NCBI GenBank assembly: GCA_023525715.1
Contig: JAKNSD010000073.1
Coordinates: 580,062-644,061 of the forward strand
Direction of reading: 5' to 3'
DNA from: Cichorium intybus
Lineage: Eukaryota; Streptophyta; Magnoliopsida; Asterales; Asteraceae
DNA: 64,000 nucleotides
Position 1 is the first letter of the stretch. Each line of letters starts with the position of its first letter. The notes below the pieces were generated by a model, which saw only the letters and a list, made by a program, of their open reading frames with translations, did not search any database and was not told where the DNA came from. The position numbers and the translations under genes are program-made. Of the stretch, positions 23,188-38,046 are shown in pieces.

Positions 23188-26017
23188 AAAATTTAAGGAG
23201 TTTCTCATGAACCAAGGTACACCAGAAATGTTTTAAAATGATCACAAAGTGTAATTATAGGTAATTTTTGAATTTTACAAAAATTGAAAAATTAAGAATT
23301 TTTCATATACTGGGGTACACGACAAATTGTTAAAAATAACAGAAAAAATATCATTAAAAAATTCAAAATTTAAGGAGTTTCTCATGAACCCAGGTACACC
23401 AGAAATGTTTTAAAATGATCACAATGTGTAATTATAGGTAATTTTTGAATTTTACAAAAATTGAAAAATTAAGAATTTTTCATGTACCGGGGTACACGAC
23501 AAATTGTTAGAAATAAAAGAAAAAATATCGTTAAAAAATTCAAAATTTAAGGAGTTTCTCATGAACCCAGGTACACCAGAAATGTTTTAAAATGATCACA
23601 AAGTGTAATTATAGGTAATTTTTGAATTTTAAAAAAATTGAAAAATTAGGAATTTTTCATGTACCGGGGTACACGACAACTTGTTAAAAATAACAGAAAA
23701 AATATCATTAAAAATTCAAAATTTAAGGAGTTTCTCATGAACTCAGGTACACCAAAAATGTTTTAAAATGATCAAAAAGTGTAATTATAAGTAATTTTTG
23801 AATTTTACAAAAATTGAAAAATTAAGAATTTTTCATGTACCGGGGTACACGACAAATTGTTAAAAATAACAGAAAAAATATCATTAAAAAATTCAAAATT
23901 TAAGGAGTTTCTCATAAACCCAGGTACACCAGAAATGTTTTAAAATGATCACAAAGTGTAATTATAGGTAATCTTTGAATTTTACAAAAATTGAAAAATT
24001 AAGAATTTTTCATTTACCGGGGTACACGACAAATTGTTAAAAATAACAGAAAAATATCATTAAAAAATTCAAAATTTAAGGAGTTTCTCATGAACCCAGG
24101 TACACCAGAAATGTTTTAAAATGATCACAATGTGTAATTATAGGTAATTTTTGAATTTTACAAAAATTGAAAAATTAAGAATTTTTCATGTACCGGGGTA
24201 CACGACAAATTGTTAGAAATAAAAGAAAAAATATCATTAAAAAATTCAAAATTTAAGGAGTTTCTCATGAACCCAGGTACACCAGAAATGTTTTAAAATG
24301 ATCACAAAGTGTAATTATAGGTAATTTTTGAATTTTACAAAAATAGAAAAATTAGGAATTTTTCATGTACCGGGGTACACGACAAATTGTTAAAAATAAC
24401 AGAAAAAATATCATTAAAAAATTCAAAATTTAAGGAGTTACTCATGAACCCAGGTACACCAGAAATGTTTTAAAATGATCACAAAGTATAATTATAGGTA
24501 ATTTTTGAATTTTACAAAAATTGAAAAATTAAGAATTTTTCATGTACCGGGGTACACGACAAATTGTTAAAAATAACAGAAAAAATATCATTAAAAAATT
24601 CAAAATTTAAGGAGTTTCTCATGAACCCAGGTACACCAAAAATGTTTTAAAATGATCACAAAGTGTAATTATAGGTAATTTTTGAATTTTAAAAAAATTG
24701 AAAAATTAGGAATTTTTCATGTACCGGGGTACACGACAAATTGTTAAAAATAACAGAAAAAATATCATTAAAAAATTCAAAATTTAAGGAGTTTCTCATG
24801 AACCAAGGTACACCAGAAATGTTTTAAAATGATCACAAAGTGTAATTATAGGTAATTTTTGAATTTTACAAAAATTGAAAAATTAAGAATTTTTCATATA
24901 CTGGGGTACACGACAAATTGTTAAAAATAACAGAAAAAATATCATTAAAAAATTCAAAATTTAAGGAGTTTCTCATGAACCCAGGTACACCAGAAATGTT
25001 TTAAAATGATCACAATGTGTAATTATAGGTAATTTTTGAATTTTACAAAAATTGAAAAATTAAGAATTTTTCATGTACCGGGGTACACGACAAATTGTTA
25101 GAAATAAAAGAAAAAATATCGTTAAAAAATTCAAAATTTAAGGAGTTTCTCATGAACCCAGGTACACCAGAAATGTTTTAAAATGATCACAAAGTGTAAT
25201 TATAGGTAATTTTTGAATTTTACAAAAATAGAAAAATTAGGAATTTTTCATGTACCGGGGTACACGACAAATTGTTAAAAATAACGGAAAAAATATCATT
25301 AAAAAATTCAAAATTTAAGGAGTTTCTCATGAACCCAGGTACACCAGAAATGTTTTAAAATGATCACAAAGTATAATTATAGGTAATTTTTGAATTTTAC
25401 AAAAATTGAAAAATTAAGAATTTTTCATGTACCGGGGTACACGACAAATTGTTAAAAATAACAGAAAAAATATCATTAAAAAATTCAAAATTTAAGGAGT
25501 TTCTCATGAACCCAGGTACACCAAAAATGTTTTAAAATGATCACAAAGTGTAATTATTGGTAATTTTTGAATTTTAAAAAAATTGAAAAATTAGGAATTT
25601 TTCATGTACCGGGGTACACGACAAATTGTTAAAAATAACAGAAAAAATATCATTAAAAAATTCAAAATTTAAGGAGTTACTCATGAACCCAGGTACACCA
25701 GAAATGTTTTAAAATGATCACAAAGTATAATTATAGGTAATTTTTGAATTTTACAAAAATTGAAAAATTAAGAATTTTTCATGTACCGGGGTACACGACA
25801 AATTGTTAAAAATAACAGAAAAAATATCATTAAAAAATTCAAAATTTAAGGAGTTTCTCATGAACCCAGGTACACCAAAAATGTTTTAAAATGATCACAA
25901 AGTGTAATTATAGGTAATTTTTGAATTTTAAAAAAATTGAAAAATTAGGAATTTTTCATGTACCGGGGTACACGACAAATTGTTAAAAATAACAGAAAAA
26001 ATATCATTAAAAAATTC
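23188..26017. repeat. 16-monomer super-unit, copy 1 (2,830 bp)
   Basis: The order is G H I A B C D E F G H D E F E F. It contains one canonical 9-mer (23,188-24,778) followed by a 7-mer. Private markers are a short A-run (ATTAAAAATTC near 23,710) and AATAACGGAAAAA (near 25,286). Both recur 2,830-2,831 bp downstream, so the 16 monomers were duplicated as one block. Confidence 0.85.
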
Positions 26018-28494
26018 AAAATTTAAGGAGTTTCTCATGAACCAAGGTACACCAGAAATGTTTTAAAATGATCACAAAGTGTAATTATAGGTAATTTTTG
26101 AATTTTACAAAAATTGAAAAATTAAGAATTTTTCATATACTGGGGTACACGACAAATTGTTAAAAATAACAGAAAAAATATCATTAAAAAATTCAAAATT
26201 TAAGGAGTTTCTCATGAACCCAGGTACACCAGAAATGTTTTAAAATGATCACAATGTGTAATTATAGGTAATTTTTGAATTTTACAAAAATTGAAAAATT
26301 AAGAATTTTTCATGTACCGGGGTACACGACAAATTGTTAGAAATAAAAGAAAAAATATCGTTAAAAAATTCAAAATTTAAGGAGTTTCTCATGAACCCAG
26401 GTACACCAGAAATGTTTTAAAATGATCACAAAGTGTAATTATAGGTAATTTTTGAATTTTAAAAAAATTGAAAAATTAGGAATTTTTCATGTACCGGGGT
26501 ACACGACAACTTGTTAAAAATAACAGAAAAAATATCATTAAAAATTCAAAATTTAAGGAGTTTCTCATGAACTCAGGTACACCAAAAATGTTTTAAAATG
26601 ATCAAAAAGTGTAATTATAAGTAATTTTTGAATTTTACAAAAATTGAAAAATTAAGAATTTTTCATGTACCGGGGTACACGACAAATTGTTAAAAATAAC
26701 AGAAAAAATATCATTAAAAAATTCAAAATTTAAGGAGTTTCTCATGAACCCAGGTACACCAGAAATGTTTTAAAATGATCACAAAGTGTAATTATAGGTA
26801 ATCTTTGAATTTTACAAAAATTGAAAAATTAAGAATTTTTCATTTACCGGGGTACACGACAAATTGTTAAAAATAACAGAAAAAATATCATTAAAAAATT
26901 CAAAATTTAAGGAGTTTCTCATGAACCCAGGTACACCAGAAATGTTTTAAAATGATCACAATGTGTAATTATAGGTAATTTTTGAATTTAACAAAAATTG
27001 AAAAATTAAGAATTTTTCATGTACCGGGGTACACGACAAATTGTTAGAAATAAAAGAAAAAATATCATTAAAAAATTCAAAATTTAAGGAGTTTCTCATG
27101 AACCCAGGTACACCAGAAATGTTTTAAAATGATCACAAAGTGTAATTATAGGTAATTTTTGAATTTTACAAAAATAGAAAAATTAGGAATTTTTCATGTA
27201 CCGGGGTACACGACAAATTGTTAAAAATAACAGAAAAAATATCATTAAAAAATTCAAAATTTAAGGAGTTACTCATGAACCCAGGTACACCAGAAATGTT
27301 TTAAAATGATCACAAAGTATAATTATAGGTAATTTTTGAATTTTACAAAAATTGAAAAATTAAGAATTTTTCATGTACCGGGGTACACGACAAATTGTTA
27401 AAAATAACAGAAAAAATATCATTAAAAAATTCAAAATTTAAGGAGTTTCTCATGAACCCAGGTACACCAAAAATGTTTTAAAATGATCACAAAGTGTAAT
27501 TATAGGTAATTTTTGAATTTTAAAAAAATTGAAAAATTAGGAATTTTTCATGTACCGGGGTACACGACAAATTGTTAAAAATAACAGAAAAAATATCATT
27601 AAAAAATTCAAAATTTAAGGAGTTTCTCATGAACCAAGGTACACCAGAAATGTTTTAAAATGATCACAAAGTGTAATTATAGGTAATTTTTGAATTTTAC
27701 AAAAATTGAAAAATTAAGAATTTTTCATATACTGGGGTACACGACAAATTGTTAAAAATAACAGAAAAAATATCATTAAAAAATTCAAAATTTAAGGAGT
27801 TTCTCATGAACCCAGGTACACCAGAAATGTTTTAAAATGATCACAATGTGTAATTATAGGTAATTTTTGAATTTTACAAAAATTGAAAAATTAAGAATTT
27901 TTCATGTACCGGGGTACACGACAAATTGTTAGAAATAAAAGAAAAAATATCGTTAAAAAATTCAAAATTTAAGGAGTTTCTCATGAACCCAGGTACACCA
28001 GAAATGTTTTAAAATGATCACAAAGTGTAATTATAGGTAATTTTTGAATTTTACAAAAATAGAAAAATTAGGAATTTTTCATGTACCGGGGTACACGACA
28101 AATTGTTAAAAATAACGGAAAAAATATCATTAAAAAATTCAAAATTTAAGGAGTTTCTCATGAACCCAGGTACACCAGAAATGTTTTAAAATGATCACAA
28201 AGTATAATTATAGGTAATTTTTGAATTTTACAAAAATTGAAAAATTAAGAATTTTTCATGTACCGGGGTACACGACAAATTGTTAAAAATAACAGAAAAA
28301 ATATCATTAAAAAATTCAAAATTTAAGGAGTTTCTCATGAACCCAGGTACACCAAAAATGTTTTAAAATGATCACAAAGTGTAATTATAGGTAATTTTTG
28401 AATTTTAAAAAAATTGAAAAATTAGGAATTTTTCATGTACCGGGGTACACGACAAATTGTTAAAAATCACAGAAAAAATATCATTAAAAAATTC
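26018..28494. repeat. 16-monomer super-unit, copy 2 (truncated to 14)
   Basis: The order is G H I A B C D E F G H D E F. It repeats copy 1, including the short A-run near 26,540 and AATAACGGAAAAA near 28,117. The last E-F pair of copy 1 is absent. The next monomer (28,495) instead carries a private CGTGTACCGGGGTGCACG change. Confidence 0.85.
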
Positions 28495-30263
28495 AAAATT
28501 TAAGGAGTTTCTCATGAACCCAGGTACACCAGAAATGTTTTAAAATGATCACAAAGTGTAATTATAGGTAATTTTTGAATTTTACAAAAATTGAAAAATT
28601 AAGAATTTTTCGTGTACCGGGGTGCACGACAAATTGTTAAAAATAACAGAAAAAATATCATTAAAAAATTCAAAATTTAAGGAGTTTCTCATGAACCCAG
28701 GTACACCAGAAATGTTTTAAAATGATCACAAAGTGTAATTATAGGTAATCTTTGAATTTTACAAAAATTGAAAAATTAAGAATTTTTCATTTACCGGGGT
28801 ACACGACAAATTGTTAAAAATAACAGAAAAAATATCATTAAAAAATTCAAAATTTAAGGAGTTTCTCATGAACCCAGGTACACCAGAAATGTTTTAAAAT
28901 GATCACAATGTGTAATTATAGGTAATTTTTGAATTTTACAAAAATTGAAAAATTAAGAATTTTTCATGTACCGGGGTACACGACAAATTGTTAGAAATAA
29001 AAGAAAAAATATCATTAAAAAATTCAAAATTTAAGGAGTTTCTCATGAACCCAGGTACACCAGAAATGTTTTAAAATGATCACAAAGTGTAATTATAGGT
29101 AATTTTTGAATTTTACAAAAATAGAAAAATTAGGAATTTTTCATGTACCGGGGTACACGACAAATTGTTAAAAATAACAGAAAAAATATCATTAAAAAAT
29201 TCAAAATTTAAGGAGTTTCTCATGAACCCAGGTACACCAGAAATGTTTTAAAATGATCACAAAGTATAATTATAGGTAATTTTTGAATTTTACAAAAAAT
29301 GAAAAATTAAGAATTTTTCATGTACCGGGGTACACGACAAATTGTTAAAAATAACAGAAAAAATATCATTAAAAAATTCAAAATTTAAGGAGTTTCTCAT
29401 GAACCCAGGTACACCAAAAATGTTTTAAAATTATCACAAAGTGTAATTATATGTAATTTTTGAATTTTAAAAAAATTGAAAAATTAGGAATTTTTCATGT
29501 ACCGGGGTACACGACAAATTGTTAAAAATAACAGAAAAAATATCATTAAAAAATTCAAAATTTAAGGAGTTTCTCATGAACCCAGGTACACCAGAAATGT
29601 TTTAAAATGATCACAAAGTGTAATTATAGGTAATTTTTGAATTTACAAAAATTGAAAAATTAAGAATTTTTCATGTACCGGGGTACACGACAAATTGTTA
29701 AAAATAACAAAACAAATATCATTAAAAAATTCAAAATTTAAGGAGTTTCTCATGAACCCAGGTACACCAGAAATGTTTTAAAATGATCACAAAGTGTAAT
29801 TATAGGTAATCTTTGAATTTTACAAAAATTGAAAAATTAAGAATTTTTCATGTACCGGGGTACACGACAAATTGTTAAAAATAACAGAAAAAATATCATT
29901 AAAAAATTAAAAATTTAAGGAGTTACTCATGAACCCAGGTACACCAGAAATGTTTTAAAATGATCACAAAGTGTAATTATAGGTAATTTTTGAATTTTAA
30001 AAAAATTTAAAAATTAAGAATTTTTCATATACCGGGGTACACGACAAATTGTTAAAAATAACAGAAAAAATATCATTAAAAAATTCAAAATTTAAGGAGT
30101 TTCTCATGAACCCAGGTACACCAGAAATGTTTTAAAATGATCACAATGTGTAATTATAGGAAGTTTTTGAATTTTACAAAAATTGAAAAATTAAGAATTT
30201 TTCATGTACCGGGGTACACGACAAATTGTTAAAAATAACAGAAAAAATATCATTAAAAAATTC

Positions 30264-31500
30264 AAAATTTAAGGAGTTTCTCATGAACCCAGGTACACCA
30301 AAAATGTTTTAAAATGATCACAAAGTGTAATTATAGGTAATTTTTGAATTTTACAAAAATTGAAAAATTAGGAATTTTTCATGTACCGGGGTACACGACA
30401 AATTGTTAAAAATAACAGAAAAAAGATCATTAAAAAATTCAAAATTTAAGGAGTTTCTCATGAACCCAAGTACACCAGAAATGTTTTAAAATGATCACAA
30501 AGTGTAATTATAGGTAATTTTTGAATTTTACAAAAATTGAAAAATTAAGAATTTTTCATGTACCGGGGTACACGACAAATTGTTAAAAATAACAGAAAAA
30601 ATATCATTAAAAAATTCAAAATTTAAGGAGTTTCACATGAACCCAGGTACACCATAAATGTTTTAAAATGATCACAAAGTGTAATTATAGGTAATCTTTG
30701 AATTTTACAAAAATTGAAAAATTAATAATTTTTCATGTACCGGGGTACACGACAAATTGTTAAAAATAACAGAAAAAATATCATAAAAAAATTCAAAATT
30801 TAAGGAGTTTCTCATGAACCCAGGTACACCAGAAATGTTTTAAAATGATCACAATGTTTAATTATAGGTAATTTTTGAATTTTACAAAAATTGAAAAATT
30901 AAGAATTTTTCATGTACCGGGTACACGACAAATTGTTAAAAATAAAAGAAAAAATATCATTAAAAAATTCAAAATTTAAGGAGTTTCTCATGAACCCAGG
31001 TACACCAGAAATGTTTTAAAATGATCACAATGTGTAATTATAGGAAGTTTTTGAATTTTACAAAAATTGAAAAATTAAGAATTTTTCATGTACCGGGGTA
31101 CACGACAAATTGTTAGAAATAAAAGAAAAAATATCATTAAAAAATTCAAAATTTAAGGAGTTTCCCATGAACCCAGGTACACCAGAAATGTTTTAAAATG
31201 ATCACAAAGTGTAATTATAGGTAATTTTTGAATTTTACAAAAATAGAAAAATTAGGAATTTTTCATGTACCGGGGTACACGACAAATTGTTAAAAATAAC
31301 AGAAAAATATCATTAAAAAATTCAAAATTTAAGGAGTTTCTCATGAACCCAGGTACACCAGAAATGTTTTAAAATGATCACAAAGTGTAATTATAGGTAA
31401 TTTTTGAATTTTACAAAAATTGAAAAATTAAGAATTTTTCATGTACCGGGGTACACGACAAATTGTTAAAAATAACAGAAAAAATATCATTAAAAAATTC
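30264..31500. repeat. Domain-3 7-mer, copy 1 (1,237 bp)
   Basis: Seven monomers carry rare markers: AAAAAAGATCATT (near 30,423), CCCAAGTACACC (near 30,466), CACATG with ACCATAAATG (near 30,650), and CACAATGTTTAAT with a 1-bp-short CCGGGTAC (near 30,915). The same markers follow in the same order 1,237 bp downstream. Confidence 0.85.
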
Positions 31501-32207
31501 AAAATTTAAGGAGTTTCTCATGAACCCAGGTACACCAAAAATGTTTTAAAATGATCACAAAGTGTAATTATAGGTAATTTTTGAATTTTACAAAAATTGA
31601 AAAATTAGGAATTTTTCATGTACCGGGGTACACGACAAATTGTTAAAAATAACAGAAAAAAGATCATTAAAAAATTCAAAATTTAAGGAGTTTCTCATGA
31701 ACCCAAGTACACCAGAAATGTTTTAAAATGATCACAAAGTGTAATTATAGGTAATTTTTGAATTTTACAAAAATTGAAAAATTAAGAATTTTTCATGTAC
31801 CGGGGTACACGACAAATTGTTAAAAATAACAGAAAAAATATCATTAAAAAATTCAAAATTTAAGGAGTTTCACATGAACCCAGGTACACCATAAATGTTT
31901 TAAAATGATCACAAAGTGTAATTATAGGTAATCTTTGAATTTTACAAAAATTGAAAAATTAATAATTTTTCATGTACCGGGGTACACGACAAATTGTTAA
32001 AAATAACAGAAAAAATATCATTAAAAAATTCAAAATTTAAGGAGTTTCTCATGAACCCAGGTACACCAGAAATGTTTTAAAATGATCACAATGTTTAATT
32101 ATAGGTAATTTTTGAATTTTACAAAAATTGAAAAATTAAGAATTTTTCATGTACCGGGTACACGACAAATTGTTAAAAATAAAAGAAAAAATATCATTAA
32201 AAAATTC
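31501..32207. repeat. Domain-3 7-mer, copy 2 (first four monomers)
   Basis: The four marked monomers of 30,264-31,500 are repeated in the same order, including AAAAAAGATCATT, CCCAAGTACACC, ACCATAAATG and CCGGGTAC. After 32,207 the order switches to the domain-3 8-mer series, so the duplication ends here or was overwritten. Confidence 0.85.
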
Positions 32208-33092
32208 AAAATTTAAGGAGTTTCTCATGAACCCAGGTACACCAGAAATGTTTTAAAATGATCAAAAAGTGTAACAATAGGTAATCTTTGAATTTTACAA
32301 AAATTGAAAAATTAAGAATTTTTCATGTACCGGGGTACACGACAAATTGTTAAAAATAAAAGAAAAAATATCATTAAAAAATGCAAAATTTAAGGAGTTT
32401 CTCATGAACCCAGGTACACCAGAAATGTTTTAAAATGATCACAAAGTGTAATTATAGGTAATTTTTGAATTTTACAAAACTTGAAAAATTAGGAATTTTT
32501 CATGTACCGGGGTACACGACAAATTGTTATAAATAACAGAAAAAATATCATTAACAAATTCAAAATTTAAGGAGTTTCTCATGAACCCAGGTACACCAAA
32601 AATGTTTTAAAATGATCATAAAGTGTAATTATAGGTAATTTTTGAATTTTACAAAAATTGAAAAATTAGGAATTTTTCATGTACTGGGGTACACGACAAA
32701 TTGATAAAAATAACAGAAAAAATATCATTAAAAAATTCAAAATTTAAGGAGTTTCTCATGAACCCAGGTATACCAAAAATGTTTTAAAATGATCACAAAG
32801 TGTAATTATAGGTAATTTTTGAATTTTACAAAAATTGAAAAATTAGGAATTTTTCATGTACCGGGGTACACGACAAATTGTTAAAAATAACAGAAAAAAT
32901 ATCATTAAAAAATTCAAAATTTAAGGAGTTTCTCATGAACCCAGGTACACCAGAAATGTTTTAAAATGATCACAAAGTGTAATTATAGGTAATTTTTGAA
33001 TTTTACAAAAATTGAAAAATTAAGAATTTTTCATGTACCGGGGTACACGACAAATTGTTAAAAATAATAGAAAAAATATCATTAAAAAATTC

Positions 33093-34508
33093 AAAATTTA
33101 AGGAGTTTCACATGAACCCAGGTACACCAGAAATGTTTTAAAATGATCACAAAGTGTAATTATAGGTAATCTTTGAATTTTACAAAAATTGAAAAATTAA
33201 TAATTTTTCATGTACCGGGGTACACGACAAATTGTTAAAAATAACAGAAAAAATATCATTAAAAAATTCAAAATTTAAGGAGTTTCTCATGAACCCAGGT
33301 ACACCAGAAATGTTTTAAAATGATCACAATGTGTAATTATAGGTAATTTTTGAATTTTACAAAAATTGAAAAATTAAGAATTTTTCATGTACCGGGGTAC
33401 ACGACAAATTGTTAAAAATAAAAGAAAAAATATCATTAAAAAATTCAAAATTTAAGGAGTTTCTCATGAACCCAGGTACACCAGAAATGTTTTAAAATGA
33501 TCAAAAAGTGTAATAATAGGTAATCTTTGAATTTTACAAAAATTGAAAAATTAAGAATTTTTCATGTACCGGGGTACACGACAAATTGTTAAAAATAAAA
33601 GAAAAAATATCATTAAAAAATTCAAAATTTAAGGAGTTTCTTATGAACCCAGGTACACCAGAAATGTTTTAAAATGATCACAATGTGTAATTATAGGTAA
33701 TTTTTGAGTTTTACAAAAATTGAAAAATTAAGAATTTTTCATGTACCGGGGTACACGACAAATTGTTAAAAATAAAAGAAAAAATATCATTAAAAAATTC
33801 AAAATTTAAGGAGTTTCTCATGAACCCAGGTACACCAGAAATGTTTTAAAATGATCACAAAGTGTAATTATAGGTAATTTTTGAATTTTACAAAAATTGA
33901 AAAATTAGGAATTTTTCATGTACCGGGGTACACGACAAATTGTTATAAATAACAGAAAAAATATCATTAACAAATTCAAAATTTAAGGAGTTTCTCATGA
34001 ACCCAGGTACACCAAAAATGTTTTAAAATGATCATAAAGTGTAATTATAGGTAATTTTTGAATTTTACAAAAATTGAAAAATTAGGAATTTTTCATGTAC
34101 CGGGGTACACGACAAATTGATAAAAATAACAGAAAAAATATCATTAAAAAATTCAAAATTTAAGGAGTTTCTCATGAACCCAGGTATACCAAAAATGTTT
34201 TAAAATGATCACAAAGTGTAATTATAGGTAATTTTTGAATTTTACAAAAATTGAAAAATTAGGAATTTTTCATGTACCGGGGTACACGACAAATTGTTAA
34301 AAATATCAGAAAAAATATCATTAAAAAATTCAAAATTTAAGGAGTTTCTCATGAACCCAGGTACACCAGAAATGTTTTAAAATGATCACAAAGTGTAATT
34401 ATAGGTAATTTTTGAATTTTACAAAAATTGAAAAATTAAGAATTTTTCATGTACCGGGGTACACGACAAATTGTTAAAAATAACAGAAAAAATATCATTA
34501 AAAAATTC
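33093..34508. repeat. Domain-3 8-mer HOR, cleanest unit (1,416 bp)
   Basis: Exactly eight 177-bp monomers with no net indel, in the subtype order given for domain 3. The preceding unit (31,855-33,092) and the following 10-mers (34,509-36,276 and 36,277-38,046) contain the same subtypes with deletions or internal repeats, so this is the best template for the family. Confidence 0.75.
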
Positions 34509-37500
34509 AAAATTTAAGGAGTTTCACATGAACCCAGGTACACCAGAAATGTTTTAAAATGATCACAAAGTGTAATTATAGGTAATCTTTGAATTTTACA
34601 AAAATTGAAAAATTAATAATTTTTCATGTACCGGGGTACACGACAAATTGTTAAAAATAACAGAAAAAATATCATTAAAAAATTCAAAATTTAAGGAGTT
34701 TCTCATGAACCCAGGTACACCAGAAATGTTTTAAAATGATCACAATGTGTAATTATAGGTAATTTTTGAATTTTACAAAAATTGAAAAATTAAGAATTTT
34801 TCATGTACCGGGGTACACGACAAATTGTTAAAAATAAAAGAAAAAATATCATTAAAAAATTCAAAATTTAAGGAGTTTCTCATGAACCCAGGTACACCAG
34901 AAATGTTTTAAAATGATCACAAAGTGTAATTATAGGTAATTTTTGAATTTTACAAAAATTGAAAAATTAGGAATTTTTCATGTACCGGGGTACACGACAA
35001 ATTGTTAAAAATAACAGAAAAAATATCATTAACAAATTCAAAATTTAAGGAGTTTCTCATGAACCCAGGTACACCAAAAATGTTTTAAAATGATCATAAA
35101 GTGTAATTATAGGTAATTTTTGAATTTTACAAAAAAAGAAAAATTAGGAATTTTTCATGTACCGGGGTACACGACAAATTGATAAAAATAACAGAAAAAA
35201 TATCATTAAAAAATTCAAAATTTAAGGAGTTTCTCATGAACCCAGGTATACCAAAAATGTTTTAAAATGATCACAAAGTGTAATTATAGGTAATTTTTGA
35301 ATTTTACAAAAATTGAAAAATTAGGAATTTTTCATGTACCGGGGTACACGACAAATTGTTAAAAATAACAGAAAAAATATCATTAAAAAATTCAAAATTT
35401 AAGGAGTTTCTCATGAACCCAGGTACACCAGAAATGTTTTAAAATGATCACAAAGTGTAATTATAGGTAATTTTTGAATTTTACAAAAATTGAAAAATTA
35501 AGAATTTTTCATGTACCGGGGTACACGACAAATTGTTAAAAATAACAGAAAAAATATCATTAAAAAATTCAAAATTTAAGGAGTTTCTCATGAACCCAGG
35601 TATACCAAAAATGTTTTAAAATGATCACAAAGTGTAATTATAGGTAATTTTTGAATTTTACAAAAATTGAAAAATTAGGAATTTTTCATGTACCGGGGTA
35701 CACGACAAATTGTTAAAAATAACAGAAAAAATATCATTAACAAATTCAAAATTTAAGGAGTTTTCATGAACCCAGGTACACCAAAAATGTTTTAAAATGA
35801 TCATAAAGTGTAATCATAGGTAATTTTTGAATTTTACAAAAATTGAAAAATTAGGAATTTTTCATGTACCGGGGTACACGACAAATTGATAAAAATAACA
35901 GAAAAAATATCATTAAAAAATTCAAAATTTAAGGAGTTTCTCATGAACCCAGGTATACCAAAAATGTTTTAAAATGATCACAAAGTGTAATTATAGGTAA
36001 TTTTTGAATTTTACAAAAATTGAAAAATTAGGAATTTTCATGTACCGGGGTACACGACAAATTGTTAAAAATAACAGAAAAAATATTATTAAAAAATTCA
36101 AAATTTAAGGAGTTTCTCATGAACCCAGGTACACCAGAAATGTTTTAAAATGATCACAAAGTGTAATTATAGGTAATTTTTGAATTTTACAAAAATTCAA
36201 AAATTAAGAATTTTTCATGTACCGGGGTACACGACAAATTGTTAAAAATAACAGAAAAAATATCATTAAAAAATTCAAAATTTAAGGAGTTTCACATGAA
36301 CCCAGGTACACCAGAAATGTTTTAAAATGATCACAAAGTGTAATTATAGGTAATCTTTGAATTTTACAAAAATTGAAAAATTAATAATTTTTCATGTACC
36401 GGGGTACACGACAAATTGTTAAAAATAACAGAAAAAATATCATTAAAAAATTCAAAATTTAAGGAGTTTCTCATGAACCCAGGTACACCAGAAATGTTTT
36501 AAAATGATCACAATGTGTAATTATAGGTAATTTTTGAATTTTACAAAAATTGAAAAATTAAGAATTTTTCATGTACCGGGGTACACGACAAATTGTTAAA
36601 AATAAAAGAAAAAATATCATTAAAAAATTCAAAATTTAAGGAGTTTCTCATGAACCAGGTACACCAGAAATGTTTTAAAATGATCACAAAGTGTAATTAT
36701 AGGTAATTTTTGAATTTTACAAAAATTGAAAAATTAGGAATTTTTCATGTACCGGGGTACACGACAAATTGTTAAAAATAACAGAAAAAACATCATTAAC
36801 AAATTCAAAATTTAAGGAGTTTCTCATGAACCCAGGTACACCAGAAATGTTTTAAAATGATCACAAAGTGTAATTATAGGTAATTTTTGAATTTTACAAA
36901 AATTGAAAAATTAAGAATTTTTCATGTACCGGGGTACACGACAAATTGTTAAAAATAAAAGAAAAAATATCATTAAAAAAATTCAAAATTTAAGGAGTTT
37001 CTCATGAACCCAGGTACACCAGAAATGTTTTAAAATGATCAAAAAGTGTAATAATAGGTAATCTTTGAATTTTACAAAAATTGAAAAATTAAGAATTTTT
37101 CATGTACCGGGGTACACGACAAATTGTTAAAAATAAAAGAAAAAATATCATTAAAAAATTCAAAATTTAAGGAGTTTCTCATGAACCCAGGTACACCAGA
37201 AATGTTTTAAAATGATCACAATGTGTAATTATAGGTAATTTTTGAGTTTTACAAAAATTGAAAAATTAAGAATTTTTCATGTACCGGGGTACACGACAAA
37301 TTGTTAAAAATAAAAGAAAAAATATCATTAAAAAATTCAAAATTTAAGGAGTTTCTCATGAACACAGGTACACCAGAAATGTTTTAAAATGATCACAAAG
37401 TGTAATTATAGGTAATTTTTGAATTTTACAAAAATTGAAAAATTAGGAATTTTTCATGTACCGGGGTACACGACAAATTGTTATAAATAACAGAAAAAAT

Positions 37501-38046
37501 ATCATTAACAAATTCAAAATTTAAGGAGTTTCTCATGAACCCAGGTACACCAAAAATGTTTTAAAATGATCATAAAGTGTAATTATAGGTAATTTTTGAA
37601 TTTTACAAAAATTGAAAAATTAGGAATTTTTCATGTACCGGGGTACACGACAAATTGATAAAAATAACAGAAAAAATATCATTAAAAAATTCAAAATTTA
37701 AGGAGTTTCTCATGAACCCAGGTATACCAAAAATGTTTTAAAATGATCACAAAGTGTAATTATAGGTAATTTTTGAATTTTACAAAGATTGAAAAATTAG
37801 GAATTTTTCATGTACCGGGGTACACGACAAATTGTTAAAAATAACAGAAAAAATATCATTAAAAAATTCAAAATTTAAGGAGTTTCTCATGAACCCAGGT
37901 ACACCAGAAATGTTTTAAAATGATCACAAAGTGTAATTATAGGTAATTTTTGAATTTTACAAAAATTGAAAAATTAAGAATTTTTCATGTACCGGGGTAC
38001 ACGACAAATTGTTAAAAATAACAGAAAAAATATCATTAAAAAATTC

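Larger units (their letters stand above)
16640..29556. repeat. HOR domain 2: second 9-mer HOR family
   Basis: Subtypes in canonical order: A (ACTCAGG, GATCAAAAAG, ATAAGTAAT); B (CATTTACC); C (CACAATG, GTTAGAAATAAAAG); D (AAAAATAGAAAAATTAGG); E (GTTACTC, AAAGTATAATT); F (CCAAAAATG, TTTTAAAAAAATTG); G (ACCAAGG, CATATACTGG); H (CACAATG, GTTAGAAAT, TATCGTT); I (TTTTAAAAAAATTG, ACAACTTG). G monomers start at 18,764, 20,711, 23,188, 24,779, 26,018 and 27,610, which gives unit lengths of 11, 14, 9, 7 and 9 monomers. The longer and shorter units are explained by inserted or missing runs of neighbouring subtypes. From 27,610 the order decays: two D-E-F runs occur between 27,964 and 29,556, without a G monomer, before domain 3. 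Confidence 0.85.
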
